26,780 nucleotides of DNA. It comes from an uncultured Catenibacillus sp. (GTDB lineage: Bacteria > Bacillota > Clostridia > Lachnospirales > Lachnospiraceae). The stretch is from assembly GCA_934339005.1 (NCBI GenBank), contig CAKRHR010000039.1, forward strand, positions 1-26,780. The letters are read 5' to 3'. Below the pieces are notes generated by a model, which searched no databases, had not been told where the DNA came from, and saw nothing but the letters and a program-made list of their open reading frames with translations. How positions within the stretch are numbered: the stretch's first letter is position 1; each line of letters starts with the position of its first letter. A program made the position numbers and the translations under genes. Positions 16,569 to 24,922 of the stretch are shown here, one piece after another.

Positions 16569-19500
16569 TTAGTCTATGTCTGAATCATCAAGGAAGTCAA
16601 AATTGTCACTGTCGTCTTCATCAACATCAACAAATTCGTCATTTTCAACGACCTGTTCTTTGTAACCGTAATCACCCAAAGATTCGTCTTCATAACCGAA
16701 ATTATCTTTGTCTGACATGAAGCTGGCAAGTTCGCTGTCACCGTAGTCAACTGTTTCACCAATTTCAACTTCTGTCTGGTCATCTTTAAGGACTCTTACA
16801 TCAAGTGCCAGTGACTGTAATTCTTTAAGTAATACCTTAAAGGATTCAGGAATACCGGCTTCTGTAATATTTTCACCTTTGATGATGGCTTCGTATGTCT
16901 TCACACGACCTGTCACATCATCGGACTTGAATGTAAGGATTTCCTGCAATGTATATGATGCACCATATGCTTCCAGTGCCCAAACTTCCATTTCACCGAA
17001 ACGCTGTCCGCCAAACTGAGCTTTACCACCCAGAGGCTGCTGTGTAACGAGTGAGTAAGGACCTGTAGAACGTGCATGGATCTTATCGTCAACCAGATGA
17101 TGCAGTTTCAAATAGTGCATGAAACCGATTGTTACAGGATTATCGAATTCTTCACCTGTACGTCCGTCACGAAGCTGTACCTTACCTGTACGGTCGATAG
17201 GAACACCCTTCCATTCTTCTCTGTGGGCTTTGTTCTGGTCAAGATATTCATATACGCCAGGATGTAACTTGTCTTTCCAACGTTCTGTGAATTCATCCCA
17301 TTCAAGATTTGCATAATCATTTGCAAGTTCCAGAGTTTCCATGATATCTTCTTCGTGTGCACCATTAAAGATAGGTGTTTCAATCTTGAAGCCAAGAACC
17401 TGTGCAGCAAGACTCAAATGAACTTCAAGGACCTGTCCGATGTTCATACGGGAAGGCACACCAAGTGGGTTCAGCACGATATCCAAAGGACGGCCGTTTG
17501 GCAGGAATGGCATATCTTCAACAGGGAGTACACGGGAAACGACACCCTTGTTACCATGACGTCCGGCCATCTTATCACCAACGGAAATCTTACGTTTCTG
17601 GGCTATATATACACGGACACATTCGTTGACACCAGGTGACAACTCATCGCCGTTTTCTCTTGTAAATACTTTGGCATCAAGAATAATACCATAATCACCA
17701 TGAGGTACTTTTAATGATGTATCACGTACTTCACGGGCTTTTTCACCGAAAATCGCACGAAGCAGACGTTCTTCTGCTGTCAGTTCTGTTTCACCCTTTG
17801 GTGTAACTTTACCAACAAGGATATCTCCGGCACGAACTTCAGCACCAACACGGATAATACCGCGTTCATCAAGATTCTTCAGAGCGTCATCGCCGACACC
17901 AGGTACATCTCTTGTGATTTCTTCTGGTCCGAGTTTTGTATCTCTGGCTTCTGCTTCATATTCAACAATATGAATGGATGTATATACATCCTGCTGCACA
18001 AGACGTTCACTCAAAAGAACGGCATCCTCGAAGTTGTAACCTTCCCATGTCATGAAACCGATCAGAGGGTTCTTACCAAGAGCAAGTTCACCATTCTTTG
18101 TAGAAGGACCATCTGCAAGTACATCGCCAACTTCAACACGTTCGCCCTTAAATACAACCGGACGCTGGTTGTAGCAGGCACCCTGGTTACTGCCGCTGAA
18201 TTTAATAAGTTTGTAACGATCTTTTGTACCATCATCTGTCTTAACGATAATTTCGTTAGATGATGATTTTTCAACAACACCGGCACGTTTTGCAAGTACA
18301 CAAACACCTGAGTCAACTGCTGCTTTTGCTTCCATACCTGTACCAACAACAGGGGAATCAGTAAGCATCAGAGGCACTGCCTGACGCTGCATGTTGGAAC
18401 CCATCAGCGCACGGTTCGCATCATCGTTTTCCAGGAAAGGAATCATAGATGTCGCAACTGAGAATACCATACGTGGAGATACGTCCATCAAATCCATACG
18501 GCTCTTAGGGAACTGGGATGTTTCTTCGCGGTAACGACCTGAAACATTCGCATGTACGAAGTAACCGTTTTCATCGATTGGCTCGTTCGCCTGTGCTACT
18601 GTATAGTTATCTTCTTCATCTGCTGTCATGTAGATAACTTCATCTGTAACACGAGGGTTCTTAGGATCTGTCTTATCAAGTTTTCTATATGGTGCTTCAA
18701 TAAAACCGTATTCGTTGATACGTGCATAAGAAGCAAGTGAGTTGATCAGACCGATGTTAGGACCTTCAGGTGTTTCGATAGGACACATACGACCATAATG
18801 TGAGTAGTGTACATCTCGAACCTCGAAACCGGCACGATCTCTTGACAAACCACCAGGTCCCAATGCAGAAAGACGACGTTTATGTGTCAGCTCTGACAGA
18901 GGGTTATTCTGGTCCATAAACTGTGACAACTGGGAACTTCCAAAGAATTCCTTTACTGCTGCAGTTACTGGTTTGATATTGATCAGTGACTGTGGTGAAA
19001 TACCTTCGATATCCTGTGTTGTCATACGTTCACGAATGACACGTTCCATTCTGGATAAACCAATACGGTACTGGTTCTGAAGCAGTTCGCCGACAGCACG
19101 GATACGTCTGTTGCCCAAATGGTCGATATCATCAGATGTACCTACACCGTATTCAAGATGCATATTGTAGTTGATGGAAGCGAAAATATCTTCCTTAGTA
19201 ATATGCATTGGTACGAGTTCATGTACGCTTCTGCTGATAACTTCTTTGATATCTTCAATATCTGTATATTCATCCAGGATTGCTTTTAATGCTGGATAGT
19301 AAACATTTTCAGTAATACCGAGTTCTTCCGGCTCACAGTCCACATAAGCTTTAAGATCAACAGCCATGTTGGAAAGAACTTTCACAACTCTTTCTTCTGT
19401 GCGGATAAATACAGCAGGAATTGCTGCATTCTGAATCGCATCTGCAAGTTCTGTAGTTACCACTGTACCTGCTTCAGCAATAATCTCGCCTGTTGTTGTA

Positions 19501-20399
19501 TCTACAACATCCTGGTCGAGTTCAAACCCTTTGATACGGCTTCTGAAAGCAAGTTTTTTGTTGAATTTGTAACGACCAACTTTGGCAAGGTCATAACGTC
19601 TTGCATCAAAGAACATCGCATTAATCAGGCTTTCTGCACTATCAACGGCAAGAGGTTCGCCCGGACGGATCTTTTTGTAAAGTTCAAGCAGACCATCCTG
19701 ATAGTTGTCGGAAACGTCCTTGCCAAAACTTGCAAGGATCTTTGGTTCTTCGCCAAACAAATCAATGATTTCCTGGTTTGTACCAACACCAAGAGAACGG
19801 ATAAGTACTGTGATAGGTACCTTTCTTGTACGGTCAACACGTACATAGAAAACATCGTTTGAATCTGTTTCATATTCAAGCCATGCACCACGGTTTGGAA
19901 TAACTGTTGCTGAGTACAGCTTCTTACCAATCTTATCATGTGCAATACCATAGTAGATACCAGGAGAACGTACTAACTGGCTGACAATAACACGTTCAGC
20001 ACCGTTAATCACGAATGTACCTGTTTCTGTCATCAGAGGCAGGTCGCCCATGAAAATTTCCTGTTCATTGATATCTTCTTTTTCTTTATTAATTAATCTA
20101 ACCTTAACTTTTAATGGGGCTGCATAAGTCGTATCACGCTCTTTGCACTCCTCAATTGAATACTTAACGTCTTCTTCACATAACTTAAAATCAGTGAATT
20201 CCAGGCTCAGATGACCACTGTAATCGGAAATTGGGGAAATGTCATCAAATACATCCTTCAATCCTTTTTCAAGGAACCATCTGTAAGAGTTTTTCTGTAC
20301 TTCAATGAGGTTAGGCATCTCAAGTACTTCTCTCTGGCTGGAATAGCTCATTCTGACATTTCTGCCGATTTTAACCGGTTTAATTCTGTTGCTATCCAT
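16569..20399 (-). CDS. rpoB: DNA-directed RNA polymerase subunit beta
   Basis: The beta subunit, 1276 residues from the start chosen here. The rifampicin-binding cluster (near residue 490) reads SQLSQFMDQNNPLSE then THKRRLSALGPGGL. It keeps the Gln, Asp, His and Ser residues whose loss gives resistance, so the genotype looks rifampicin-sensitive. Other landmarks are GRMCPIETPEGPNIGLI, GDKMAGRHGNKGVVS (active-site lysine region) and FGEMEVWALEAYGA. The frame can open at GTG 20411, but AAGGAG runs directly into that GTG. ATG 20399 (MDSNRIKPVK) lies 11 bases after the same site and is the better start. The C-terminus carries an acidic, Tyr-containing tail of about 45 residues beyond the conserved domain. 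A dedicated promoter (20553-20582) and a folded leader precede it. Confidence 0.98.
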   Translation of the reverse strand: MDSNRIKPVKIGRNVRMSYSSQREVLEMPNLIEVQKNSYRWFLEKGLKDVFDDISPISDYSGHLSLEFTDFKLCEEDVKYSIEECKERDTTYAAPLKVKVRLINKEKEDINEQEIFMGDLPLMTETGTFVINGAERVIVSQLVRSPGIYYGIAHDKIGKKLYSATVIPNRGAWLEYETDSNDVFYVRVDRTRKVPITVLIRSLGVGTNQEIIDLFGEEPKILASFGKDVSDNYQDGLLELYKKIRPGEPLAVDSAESLINAMFFDARRYDLAKVGRYKFNKKLAFRSRIKGFELDQDVVDTTTGEIIAEAGTVVTTELADAIQNAAIPAVFIRTEERVVKVLSNMAVDLKAYVDCEPEELGITENVYYPALKAILDEYTDIEDIKEVISRSVHELVPMHITKEDIFASINYNMHLEYGVGTSDDIDHLGNRRIRAVGELLQNQYRIGLSRMERVIRERMTTQDIEGISPQSLINIKPVTAAVKEFFGSSQLSQFMDQNNPLSELTHKRRLSALGPGGLSRDRAGFEVRDVHYSHYGRMCPIETPEGPNIGLINSLASYARINEYGFIEAPYRKLDKTDPKNPRVTDEVIYMTADEEDNYTVAQANEPIDENGYFVHANVSGRYREETSQFPKSRMDLMDVSPRMVFSVATSMIPFLENDDANRALMGSNMQRQAVPLMLTDSPVVGTGMEAKAAVDSGVCVLAKRAGVVEKSSSNEIIVKTDDGTKDRYKLIKFSGSNQGACYNQRPVVFKGERVEVGDVLADGPSTKNGELALGKNPLIGFMTWEGYNFEDAVLLSERLVQQDVYTSIHIVEYEAEARDTKLGPEEITRDVPGVGDDALKNLDERGIIRVGAEVRAGDILVGKVTPKGETELTAEERLLRAIFGEKAREVRDTSLKVPHGDYGIILDAKVFTRENGDELSPGVNECVRVYIAQKRKISVGDKMAGRHGNKGVVSRVLPVEDMPFLPNGRPLDIVLNPLGVPSRMNIGQVLEVHLSLAAQVLGFKIETPIFNGAHEEDIMETLELANDYANLEWDEFTERWKDKLHPGVYEYLDQNKAHREEWKGVPIDRTGKVQLRDGRTGEEFDNPVTIGFMHYLKLHHLVDDKIHARSTGPYSLVTQQPLGGKAQFGGQRFGEMEVWALEAYGASYTLQEILTFKSDDVTGRVKTYEAIIKGENITEAGIPESFKVLLKELQSLALDVRVLKDDQTEVEIGETVDYGDSELASFMSDKDNFGYEDESLGDYGYKEQVVENDEFVDVDEDDSDNFDFLDDSDID

Positions 20400-20446
20400 T
20401 AAACTTTTCACTCCTTAAACAATCATAGACGAGTTACTTTGCACCT

Positions 20447-20490
20447 TGTCCAAATCCCTTGTATATTGTCAATTTATGCGGTTTTGGACA
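20447..20490 (-). promoter_or_regulatory. Leader hairpin of rpoB
   Basis: TGTCCAAA (20483-20490) pairs perfectly with TTTGGACA (20447-20454) over a 28-base loop, with two more GC pairs possible after one mismatch. It lies about 50 bases before the rpoB start. A smaller GGCG/CGCC hairpin (20507-20524) precedes it. No U-tract follows, so a role in translation control or mRNA stability is more likely than termination. Confidence 0.5.
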
Positions 20491-20552
20491 TTATTTATGA
20501 ATTTATGGCGCACAAAAATACGCCTAAATCTCCATACTAATTGCATCTTAAT

Positions 20553-20582
20553 ATCTTAGCACAGTCATCCAAGTTATGTCAA
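20553..20582 (-). promoter_or_regulatory. Sigma-A promoter of rpoB-rpoC
   Basis: An exact TTGACA (20577-20582), an 18-base spacer and TAAGAT (20553-20558) preceded by TG-n (extended -10) form a good promoter. The predicted leader is about 145 nt. Because the terminator at 20605-20645 closes the gatD transcript just upstream, rpoBC must rely on this promoter. Confidence 0.85.
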
Positions 20583-20604
20583 GTAAATTTTGGAATTTTT
20601 TAAT

Positions 20605-20645
20605 AAAAACGGCGCAGGAAAGTAAACTATCAAAATTCCTGCGCC
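20605..20645 (-). terminator. Intrinsic terminator of the VOC-cca-murT-gatD operon
   Basis: A perfect 10-bp stem GGCGCAGGAA/TTCCTGCGCC (20636-20645 with 20611-20620) is followed on the minus strand by G and five T. It lies about 50 bases after the gatD stop codon and about 25 bases before the rpoB promoter. Confidence 0.93.
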
Positions 20646-20696
20646 TTAAAATCTTTATCTCGGATTTCAGTTTTTTTATCTGTTCGCGTTTATTTT

Positions 20697-21434
20697 CTAT
20701 TTTCCTGCCAAACGCTTCTGCATATATTCATGAGCATTATTTTCAAATGTATCATCCAGCGGTTCAAGCTCAAATGATGGATATTTGCGCTTTAATGCTG
20801 TCAGCATAATATAATCCGCAAGCTTTGGATTCTTCGGAAGAAGTGATCCATGGCTGTAAGTTGCAAATACATTTTTATAACGCGCACCCTCTGTGCCATC
20901 CTTGCCGTTATTGCCATAACCTGCAAGCACTTTGCCCATCGGACGCACCTTATCACTCAGATAAGTTTTACCGGAATGATTTTCAAAACCGACAATATTC
21001 ATGCCACCATCCGCTTCATCCATCTGATACATGTAATTGCCAATCATACGCTCTTTATCGCCAACGGTGTACAAATCCAGTGCACCGATAAAATCACACT
21101 GCACACCATCCCATGTCTTGTAATAATTGCCAAGCATCTGATAACCGCCGCAGATAGCCAGAAATACTTTCTCATCTTCAACTGCTGCACGGATATCTGC
21201 TGCCTTGCCGGCCGCCAAATCCTTTAAAAGCACTTCCTGCTCAAAATCCTGCCCGCCTCCAATGAAAAACAAATCATAATCATTGACATTTAACTTGTCG
21301 CCTACAGAAATTCCGGTAACCTCCGTCTGGATTCCCCGCCATTCCATACGCTTCTGCATACATATAATGTTTCCTCTGTCACCGTACAGGTTCAAAATAT
21401 CCGGGTACAGATGACAAATCTTCAATTCGTACAT
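20697..21434 (-). CDS. gatD: Lipid II isoglutaminyl synthase, glutamine amidotransferase subunit GatD
   Basis: A 245-residue class I glutaminase of the CobB/CobQ type. With MurT it forms the complex that amidates D-glutamate of lipid II to D-isoglutamine. The catalytic cysteine is C95 in FLAICGGYQML and the catalytic histidine is H195 in TYSHGSLLPKNP. R129 in the KERMIGNY segment is in the position expected for the conserved substrate arginine. FIGGGQDFEQ is the family signature. The gene starts 14 bases after murT with a strong AAGGAGG site overlapping the murT end, the standard murT-gatD arrangement of Gram-positive bacteria. It is the last gene of its operon; the terminator follows. Confidence 0.95.
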   Translation of the reverse strand: MYELKICHLYPDILNLYGDRGNIICMQKRMEWRGIQTEVTGISVGDKLNVNDYDLFFIGGGQDFEQEVLLKDLAAGKAADIRAAVEDEKVFLAICGGYQMLGNYYKTWDGVQCDFIGALDLYTVGDKERMIGNYMYQMDEADGGMNIVGFENHSGKTYLSDKVRPMGKVLAGYGNNGKDGTEGARYKNVFATYSHGSLLPKNPKLADYIMLTALKRKYPSFELEPLDDTFENNAHEYMQKRLAGK

Positions 21435-21448
21435 TGTGCGTTTCCTCC

Positions 21449-22819
21449 TTACTCCCAGAATTCTTTAAAGCCGTAGCTCTTGCTGAAAATCTCACGAATA
21501 TCAAGCATCGCTGTGTATGTCGGCATCAGATATACCGGTGCATCCTGCGCCACAGCCTGTGCAATCAGTTCGTTATAATCTTTAATGACACGAATCTTTT
21601 CGATTGGCAGTCCTGTGTATTTCATACGCATCGCCATCTCATCTGCACGGCGGCCTGTCACCCATACACCTGTAAGCATATCTGAAATATTATTTAATTT
21701 TTCAAAATCCACATCCCAGATCCATGAAATATCTGTGCCATCCGCAAATCGGTCATTTAATGCCACAATAAATAATGCCGGTTCTGTCAGGTTGCTCAAG
21801 AAATTCAGTACCTGATTACATCCTGCCGGATTCTTAATTAAAATCATGCGGACATCGGTGTTATTGACTGTGAATTTTTCCATACGGCCAAAGCCACATT
21901 CAAAGCTGTTGAGCGCATCGATAATAACCTTGTCCTCCATACCCATCACATAACCTGCGGCAATCATCGCTGTAGCATTATAAATGTTATAACCACCCGG
22001 CAGATTCACTGTAGCTTCGTATTCTTTGCCGCCGAATCTGACTAAAATCTTTGAACTGTCTGCGGTACTTTCAAGAACTTTTTCCACAGCTACCTGCGCA
22101 TCCGGGCGATGATATCCACATTTCGGGCAGCGGAATCCACCAAGATGTCCATAAGTTACATAATCATAGACATATTCTGTTTTACATTTAATACAATATG
22201 GCGCGTCAGAAACTTCCTGAACTCGATTTTTGTAAATCTCACTCTCCACACCATAAAATACAACTTTGTTAGGAATCTGATCCTTCATGGATACAGACAG
22301 TGAACAATCAGCATTAATACACACAACTGCATTCGGTGAATTCTTAATACCTGTCAGAATACTGTTCAACGTGTGTGTCACTTCGCCGTAACGGTCAAGC
22401 TGATCACGGAATACATTCGTCACAACAACACATTTAGCATCAATGTATTTGCTGACATTTTTAAAATGTGCTTCATCGCATTCCACCAATGCGTATTTAT
22501 GTTTATTTTTTCCGGTCAGGGTACAATTCATAGCAAACTCTGCCACGATACCACTGAGCATATTGGCACCGGATTTATTTGAAAAATAATCCATGCCAGA
22601 ATCTTCCATACTCTTTTCAATCATTCTGGACGTTGTTGTCTTGCCGTTTGTACCGGTAACAACAATCGATGTCACACCTTTGGCAAGCTCGCCCAATATA
22701 TCAGGATAAAGTGCAAGTGCCACACAACCTGGTGCATTGGTGCCGCCCTTGCCTAATTTTCTCAATACAAATCGACTGGCCCTGCAGGCTATAATAGCGA
22801 TGGCCGCTCGTAATCCCAT
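21449..22819 (-). CDS. murT: Lipid II isoglutaminyl synthase, Mur-ligase-like subunit MurT
   Basis: A Mur-ligase-like ATPase of 456 residues. It activates the D-Glu carboxylate of lipid II for amidation with ammonia from GatD. The P-loop VTGTNGKTTTS is near residues 55-65. A four-cysteine zinc ribbon (CxxC and CPKC, about residues 209-234) is inserted in the central domain, as in known MurT. The C-terminal DUF1727 region contains IVALNDRFADGTDISWIWD with the expected catalytic aspartate. The frame opens at ATG 22828, but AGGCGG touches that codon. ATG 22819 (MGLRAAIAII) is 9 bases after the same site and gives the usual family N-terminus, so I start there. It is 38 bases after the cca stop codon and 14 bases before gatD. 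Confidence 0.94.
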   Translation of the reverse strand: MGLRAAIAIIACRASRFVLRKLGKGGTNAPGCVALALYPDILGELAKGVTSIVVTGTNGKTTTSRMIEKSMEDSGMDYFSNKSGANMLSGIVAEFAMNCTLTGKNKHKYALVECDEAHFKNVSKYIDAKCVVVTNVFRDQLDRYGEVTHTLNSILTGIKNSPNAVVCINADCSLSVSMKDQIPNKVVFYGVESEIYKNRVQEVSDAPYCIKCKTEYVYDYVTYGHLGGFRCPKCGYHRPDAQVAVEKVLESTADSSKILVRFGGKEYEATVNLPGGYNIYNATAMIAAGYVMGMEDKVIIDALNSFECGFGRMEKFTVNNTDVRMILIKNPAGCNQVLNFLSNLTEPALFIVALNDRFADGTDISWIWDVDFEKLNNISDMLTGVWVTGRRADEMAMRMKYTGLPIEKIRVIKDYNELIAQAVAQDAPVYLMPTYTAMLDIREIFSKSYGFKEFWE

Positions 22820-22857
22820 AATCTCCATCCGCCTTTCTTGTGTTGTCTTTTTTATTT

Positions 22858-24228
22858 CTAGCAGAAAAATGCAGGACGTTCTTCAAATATATCTGCATCA
22901 TCTTTCACATTTACAGCGAGCTCAAGCAACTGTTCTTTCGTATTTAAACTCTGATTTTCAATAACCTTGTCGAGTAATCGTTCAAGTACAGCCCCCAAAA
23001 GCGGTCCCGGTTTAATGCCCGCTGCAATTAAATCTTTACCATTGACCGCCAGTTTCTTAATCTCAAAGCACTGCTCTTCCCGAATCACCTTTTCATAAAC
23101 GGATCTTTTTTCTTTTAATAAAACAAGTTTTTTCTCTATGACTGCGGGACTTTTGCCAAGTACATCCGCTGTCTGAACCTTCAGAAAATCATCAAACAAA
23201 TCTCTGCCAACACGATTGAGTGCCTGACGGAGATGATACTCTGTCGGTTCGTATTTTAATCCGTGCCACTGTACCAATCGCACAACGGTATCCATCGTAT
23301 GATTGTCGAATTTCAGACGCTTCATGATTTTCTTTGTCATCTGCGCACTGACTTCAGGATGTCTGTAAAAAATATCTCTGCCATCTGGTCTTGTCTGTTT
23401 GACTGCCGGCTTGCCAAAATCATGCATGAGCATTGTCAAACGCAGTGCCGGTACAGGTTCAATGTTTTCAAGTGCCTTAAGCGTATGCACTTCCACCGTA
23501 TAAATGTGATTTGGTGTATGCTGCTCAACACCGACAATACCATCGTACTCCGGTAAAATCACAGAGGTAATGCCAAGTTCATATGCTTTATGAATATATT
23601 CAGGATGGTCTGAAACAAGCAGCTTCACAAGCTCTGTCTGAATACGCTCTGCACTGATATGCTGCAAATCCGGTGATTTTTCCTTCATGGCCTGCGCAGT
23701 TGTTTCTTCTATATTAAAGCCGAGCTGCGCGCTGAAACGCACCGCACGTAAAATACGCAAAGCATCCTCATCAAAACGCTGACGGGCATCGCCGACACAA
23801 CGAATCACTTTTCGCTTAATGTCGCCGATACCGTCAAATAAATCAATCAATCCTCTGCGGTCGTTATACGCCATCGCATTGATCGTAAAATCTCTGCGTT
23901 TTAAATCCTCCTCCAGGCTTGCTGTAAATTCAACGCCTGTCGGATGTCTGTGATCCACATAATCACCATCAACACGATATGTGGTGACTTCATAACCTGT
24001 CGAGTCCATCATCACCGTCACTGTACCATGCTCAATCCCAGTATCAATCGTGCGTCTGAAAATCCGTTTGACATCCAGTGGTCTGGCAGACGTGGTAATA
24101 TCCCAATCGCCAGGAACTCTGTGTAAAATACTGTCCCTGACACAGCCGCCCACCGCAAAGGCCTCAAACCCGTGCGCATAAAGCTCATCTATAATATATT
24201 TGACATTTTCCGGAATTTCCATTTGCAC
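22858..24228 (-). CDS. cca: CCA tRNA nucleotidyltransferase (class II, HD-domain type)
   Basis: A 456-residue enzyme that adds or repairs the 3'-CCA end of tRNAs using CTP and ATP. Seen: GGCVRD at 27-32; metal-binding D41-W-D43; RRDFTINAMA at 111-120; D147-x4-R; the EDALR (EDxxR) nucleotide-template motif at 154-158; and an HD domain beginning near HTLKAL with LTMLMHDFGKP. The HD domain suggests additional phosphohydrolase activity, as in many bacterial members. The start is GTG 24228, which has AGGAGG at 8 bases; the in-frame ATG two codons later would be 14 bases away. The tRNA-Thr gene in this window lacks an encoded CCA, so this enzyme is needed to mature it. Exact A- versus CC-adding specificity cannot be settled by eye, but the full length favours a complete CCA enzyme. 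Confidence 0.95.
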   Translation of the reverse strand: MQMEIPENVKYIIDELYAHGFEAFAVGGCVRDSILHRVPGDWDITTSARPLDVKRIFRRTIDTGIEHGTVTVMMDSTGYEVTTYRVDGDYVDHRHPTGVEFTASLEEDLKRRDFTINAMAYNDRRGLIDLFDGIGDIKRKVIRCVGDARQRFDEDALRILRAVRFSAQLGFNIEETTAQAMKEKSPDLQHISAERIQTELVKLLVSDHPEYIHKAYELGITSVILPEYDGIVGVEQHTPNHIYTVEVHTLKALENIEPVPALRLTMLMHDFGKPAVKQTRPDGRDIFYRHPEVSAQMTKKIMKRLKFDNHTMDTVVRLVQWHGLKYEPTEYHLRQALNRVGRDLFDDFLKVQTADVLGKSPAVIEKKLVLLKEKRSVYEKVIREEQCFEIKKLAVNGKDLIAAGIKPGPLLGAVLERLLDKVIENQSLNTKEQLLELAVNVKDDADIFEERPAFFC

Positions 24229-24282
24229 AACTACTTCCTCCTGAGATACAGTTCATTTCTAAATATTTTTATCTTTCTTGTC

Positions 24283-24675
24283 TTATCTTTCCTGGAAAAA
24301 TTCAACTTCTTCGCCTACAGGTCCGATACAGAATCCAATGCGGATTGGAAATTCCGGTTTAGATGCAATAACCATGTTTGTTGGTTCCATCGTTACTTTA
24401 TAACCTGCCGCACGTACTGCTTCGATACATTCATCCACTTTTGAAGTTCTGAGTGCAAAATGGCGAATACTTCCCTGTGGTAAATCTTCTGTTGCATCTG
24501 CGATCACTTCAATGACACCTGCACCTGTATCAAACATACAGCCCTCAAATTTATCCTCGCCCCATGAACGAATCATTGGCATCTGCAATACATCACCATA
24601 AAATTCCTTTACCTTTGCAACCTGTTCCTGTGAACTACATTTGATACATACATGATGAATACCTTCAATTAACAT
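24283..24675 (-). CDS. VOC-family (glyoxalase I-like) metalloprotein
   Basis: A 130-residue vicinal-oxygen-chelate protein made of two beta-alpha-beta3 units. Candidate metal ligands are all present: H8 in GIHHV, E56 in VIEVIAD, H72 in RHFAL and E125 in EVEFFQ. A metal-dependent lyase, isomerase or dioxygenase-like activity such as lactoylglutathione-lyase-type chemistry is possible, but the family is too broad to name a substrate. Its start has GCGAGG upstream. The gene is first in the operon with cca, murT and gatD, 54 bases before cca with no terminator between, and has its own promoter at 24780-24808. Confidence 0.9.
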   Translation of the reverse strand: MLIEGIHHVCIKCSSQEQVAKVKEFYGDVLQMPMIRSWGEDKFEGCMFDTGAGVIEVIADATEDLPQGSIRHFALRTSKVDECIEAVRAAGYKVTMEPTNMVIASKPEFPIRIGFCIGPVGEEVEFFQER

Positions 24676-24779
24676 AATATAATCCTCGCTTTCTTCTATA
24701 TTATAAACATAATTATTTTATAAATGCTGATGCCTCGGACAAGGATTAGACCTTTTGCCCCTGACATTGTTTTAAACGT

Positions 24780-24808
24780 ATTCTACCACGTTCATTCAAA
24801 CATGACAA
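24780..24808 (-). promoter_or_regulatory. Sigma-A promoter of the VOC-cca-murT-gatD operon
   Basis: TTGTCA (24803-24808), a 17-base spacer and TAGAAT (24780-24785) with an upstream TG-n, so each hexamer matches at 5 of 6 positions. The predicted leader of about 100 nt contains a bulged hairpin, GGGC and AAGG pairing with CCTT and GTCC (24737-24760). The leader holds no riboswitch that I recognise. Confidence 0.85.
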
Positions 24809-24879
24809 GGACTAAGCGATGCGCAATAAATTTATCTTTCTTATCTTTGCGTAATCAAAAATTCTGTCAGATACTTGCT

Positions 24880-24916
24880 AAACAGCAAATAACCCCTGTC
24901 ATTTCTGACAAGGGTT
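24880..24916 (-). terminator. Intrinsic terminator of the Gfo/Idh gene
   Basis: An 11-bp stem with one G-U pair (24906-24916 with 24891-24901) is closed on the RNA by a GAAA tetraloop and starts within ten bases of the stop codon. The T-tract that follows is weak (ATTTGCTGTTT), and a second small hairpin (TTGCT/AGCAA) comes next, so termination may be incomplete. Confidence 0.75.
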
Positions 24917-24922
24917 AAAAAT

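Noticed and set aside
20461..20490. Second TTGACA (minus strand) in the rpoB leader as an additional promoter
   Set aside because: No -10 box occurs at 15-19 bases; the sequence downstream is ACAAGG.
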